DNA from: Blastocystis hominis
Lineage: Eukaryota > Sar > Bigyra > Opalinata > Blastocystidae
Assembly: GCF_000151665.1 (NCBI RefSeq)
Contig: NW_013171815.1
Span: 1,625,153-1,689,152 of the forward strand
DNA: 64,000 nucleotides
Direction: 5' to 3'
The notes under the pieces were generated by a model. That model was not told the origin of the DNA. It searched no databases and was given only the letters and a program-made list of their open reading frames with translations. Shown here piece by piece: positions 63,580 to 64,000 of the stretch. Position 1 is the first letter of the stretch. Each line of letters starts with the position of its first letter. A program made the translations under genes and the position numbers.

Positions 63580-64000
63580 CTACTTCCGAAATATGTTTGC
63601 ACCTCTCCAGCAACGACGGATGACTATCTCAAAGATCCTTTCCAATTCCCACCTGTTTCGTAGCATGCTCACCAACCAATGAACCTTCAATGTGGACGCG
63701 TTCTCCACATTCAGCTTCACCAGCGCCGTTTTCAGTTCCTTTCCGTAGCCCAACTCTGTAGCGAAGGCATCCGCCTGATCCTCCTGTCTTCGACTCACAA
63801 CATTCACCACGCTGTCGCAGATCTCCTCGACTGCGCTCCAAATGCACTACAAATGGCGAAGTATTACGATTCCCAACCTCCATGAACAAAACAAAGCCCA
63901 TTAAAGTCGGCATGTCGGCGAAACCGAATGACGCGAACACCGCTTGGTTGTGCGCGAAGAGAGAGAACGACTCGATCATAGCGAGCATCACAAGCGAATT
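63580..64000 (-). CDS. Ste24/ZMPSTE24 CAAX-type metalloprotease (5' end outside window)
   Basis: C-terminal part of the membrane zinc protease that trims prenylated proteins. The visible part has QAVFASFGFADMPTLMGFVL (compare LFAAFGFYDSQPTLIGLL) and, after an intron of about 31 nt, SVVNVVSRRQEDQADAFATE with the third zinc ligand Glu in the QADAFA motif, then LGYGKELKTALVKLNVEN. The HExxH motif lies upstream, beyond the right edge. The C-terminal motif DSHPSLLER is found in a different frame from the block before it (63620-63660), and no GT-AG intron joins them in phase, so the last 30 residues are unsure. The open frame itself ends at TAG 63580. Confidence 0.85.

Noticed and set aside
1-64000. 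CRISPR arrays, insertion sequences, phage genes or other bacterial features
   Set aside because: None seen. The repeats present are coding low-complexity arrays or a microsatellite, and the genes are spliced eukaryotic genes.

Overview
Organism. The window is nuclear DNA of a protist that I identify as Blastocystis (Stramenopiles). Three features seen together support this. (1) Nearly every gene is cut by tiny GT-AG introns, mostly 25-37 nt, and removing them restores conserved protein families. (2) Genes are packed with 20-200 bp between them. (3) The octamer TGTTTGTT, or a close variant, sits a few bases after the end of most coding regions. I found at least 17 exact copies by eye, against about 2 expected by chance on both strands of 64 kb. 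All but one or two lie at a gene 3' end. In Blastocystis this octamer is the reported polyadenylation motif, and cleavage upstream of it can itself create the stop codon. I cannot assign a subtype.

Layout. 1-4570: 3' part of a coiled-coil protein and an armadillo-repeat protein. 4830-9740: CCT8 chaperonin, ARPC4, and an SR protein with two RRMs. 9780-16960: the endosomal J-protein RME-8/DNAJC13. 17330-25510: Hep1/Zim17, tRNA-His, glycogen debranching enzyme, a ubiquitin-like/RING0 protein resembling half of parkin, and a Fes1/HspBP1 nucleotide exchange factor. 25740-30110: a small gene, AP-4 sigma, a coiled-coil protein and an MT-A70 (METTL4-like) methyltransferase. 30310-37070: a Mei2-type RNA-binding protein, ribosomal protein eS8, an HIBCH-like protein that is probably mitoribosomal mS47, Not4/CNOT4, and an NDUFA3-like subunit. 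37190-47890: a MORN protein, a GT77-like glycosyltransferase, aspartate aminotransferase, a bromodomain protein with NELF-B-like flanks, and glucuronokinase with a nucleotidyltransferase-like N-terminus. 48430-57120: an R2R3-Myb protein, a SKICH-terminal uridylyltransferase, a DeSI-type PPPDE peptidase, PRP38 and a tail-anchored protein. 57160-64000: an unrecognised protein, a regulator with two CENP-B-like helix-turn-helix domains, a secreted CULT-domain protein, RCHY1/PIRH2 and the 3' part of a Ste24 protease.

How the genes relate. There are no operons. The genes are housekeeping: protein folding (CCT8, RME-8, Fes1, Hep1), the ubiquitin/SUMO system (Not4, RCHY1, DeSI, Ubl-RING0), RNA processing (SR, PRP38, TUTase, Mei2, METTL4) and carbohydrate metabolism (debranching enzyme, glucuronokinase, GT77). 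Hep1, mS47 and the NDUFA3-like subunit fit the mitochondrion-related organelle of this genus.

Main points of interest: genes with no encoded stop codon (glucuronokinase and RCHY1 are the clearest); the secreted CULT-domain protein whose three cage tryptophans are Phe/Phe/Tyr; the parkin-like Ubl-RING0 protein with no RBR module; the bromodomain and SKICH-TUTase fusions; and a (TTTG)n array made of the polyadenylation motif itself.
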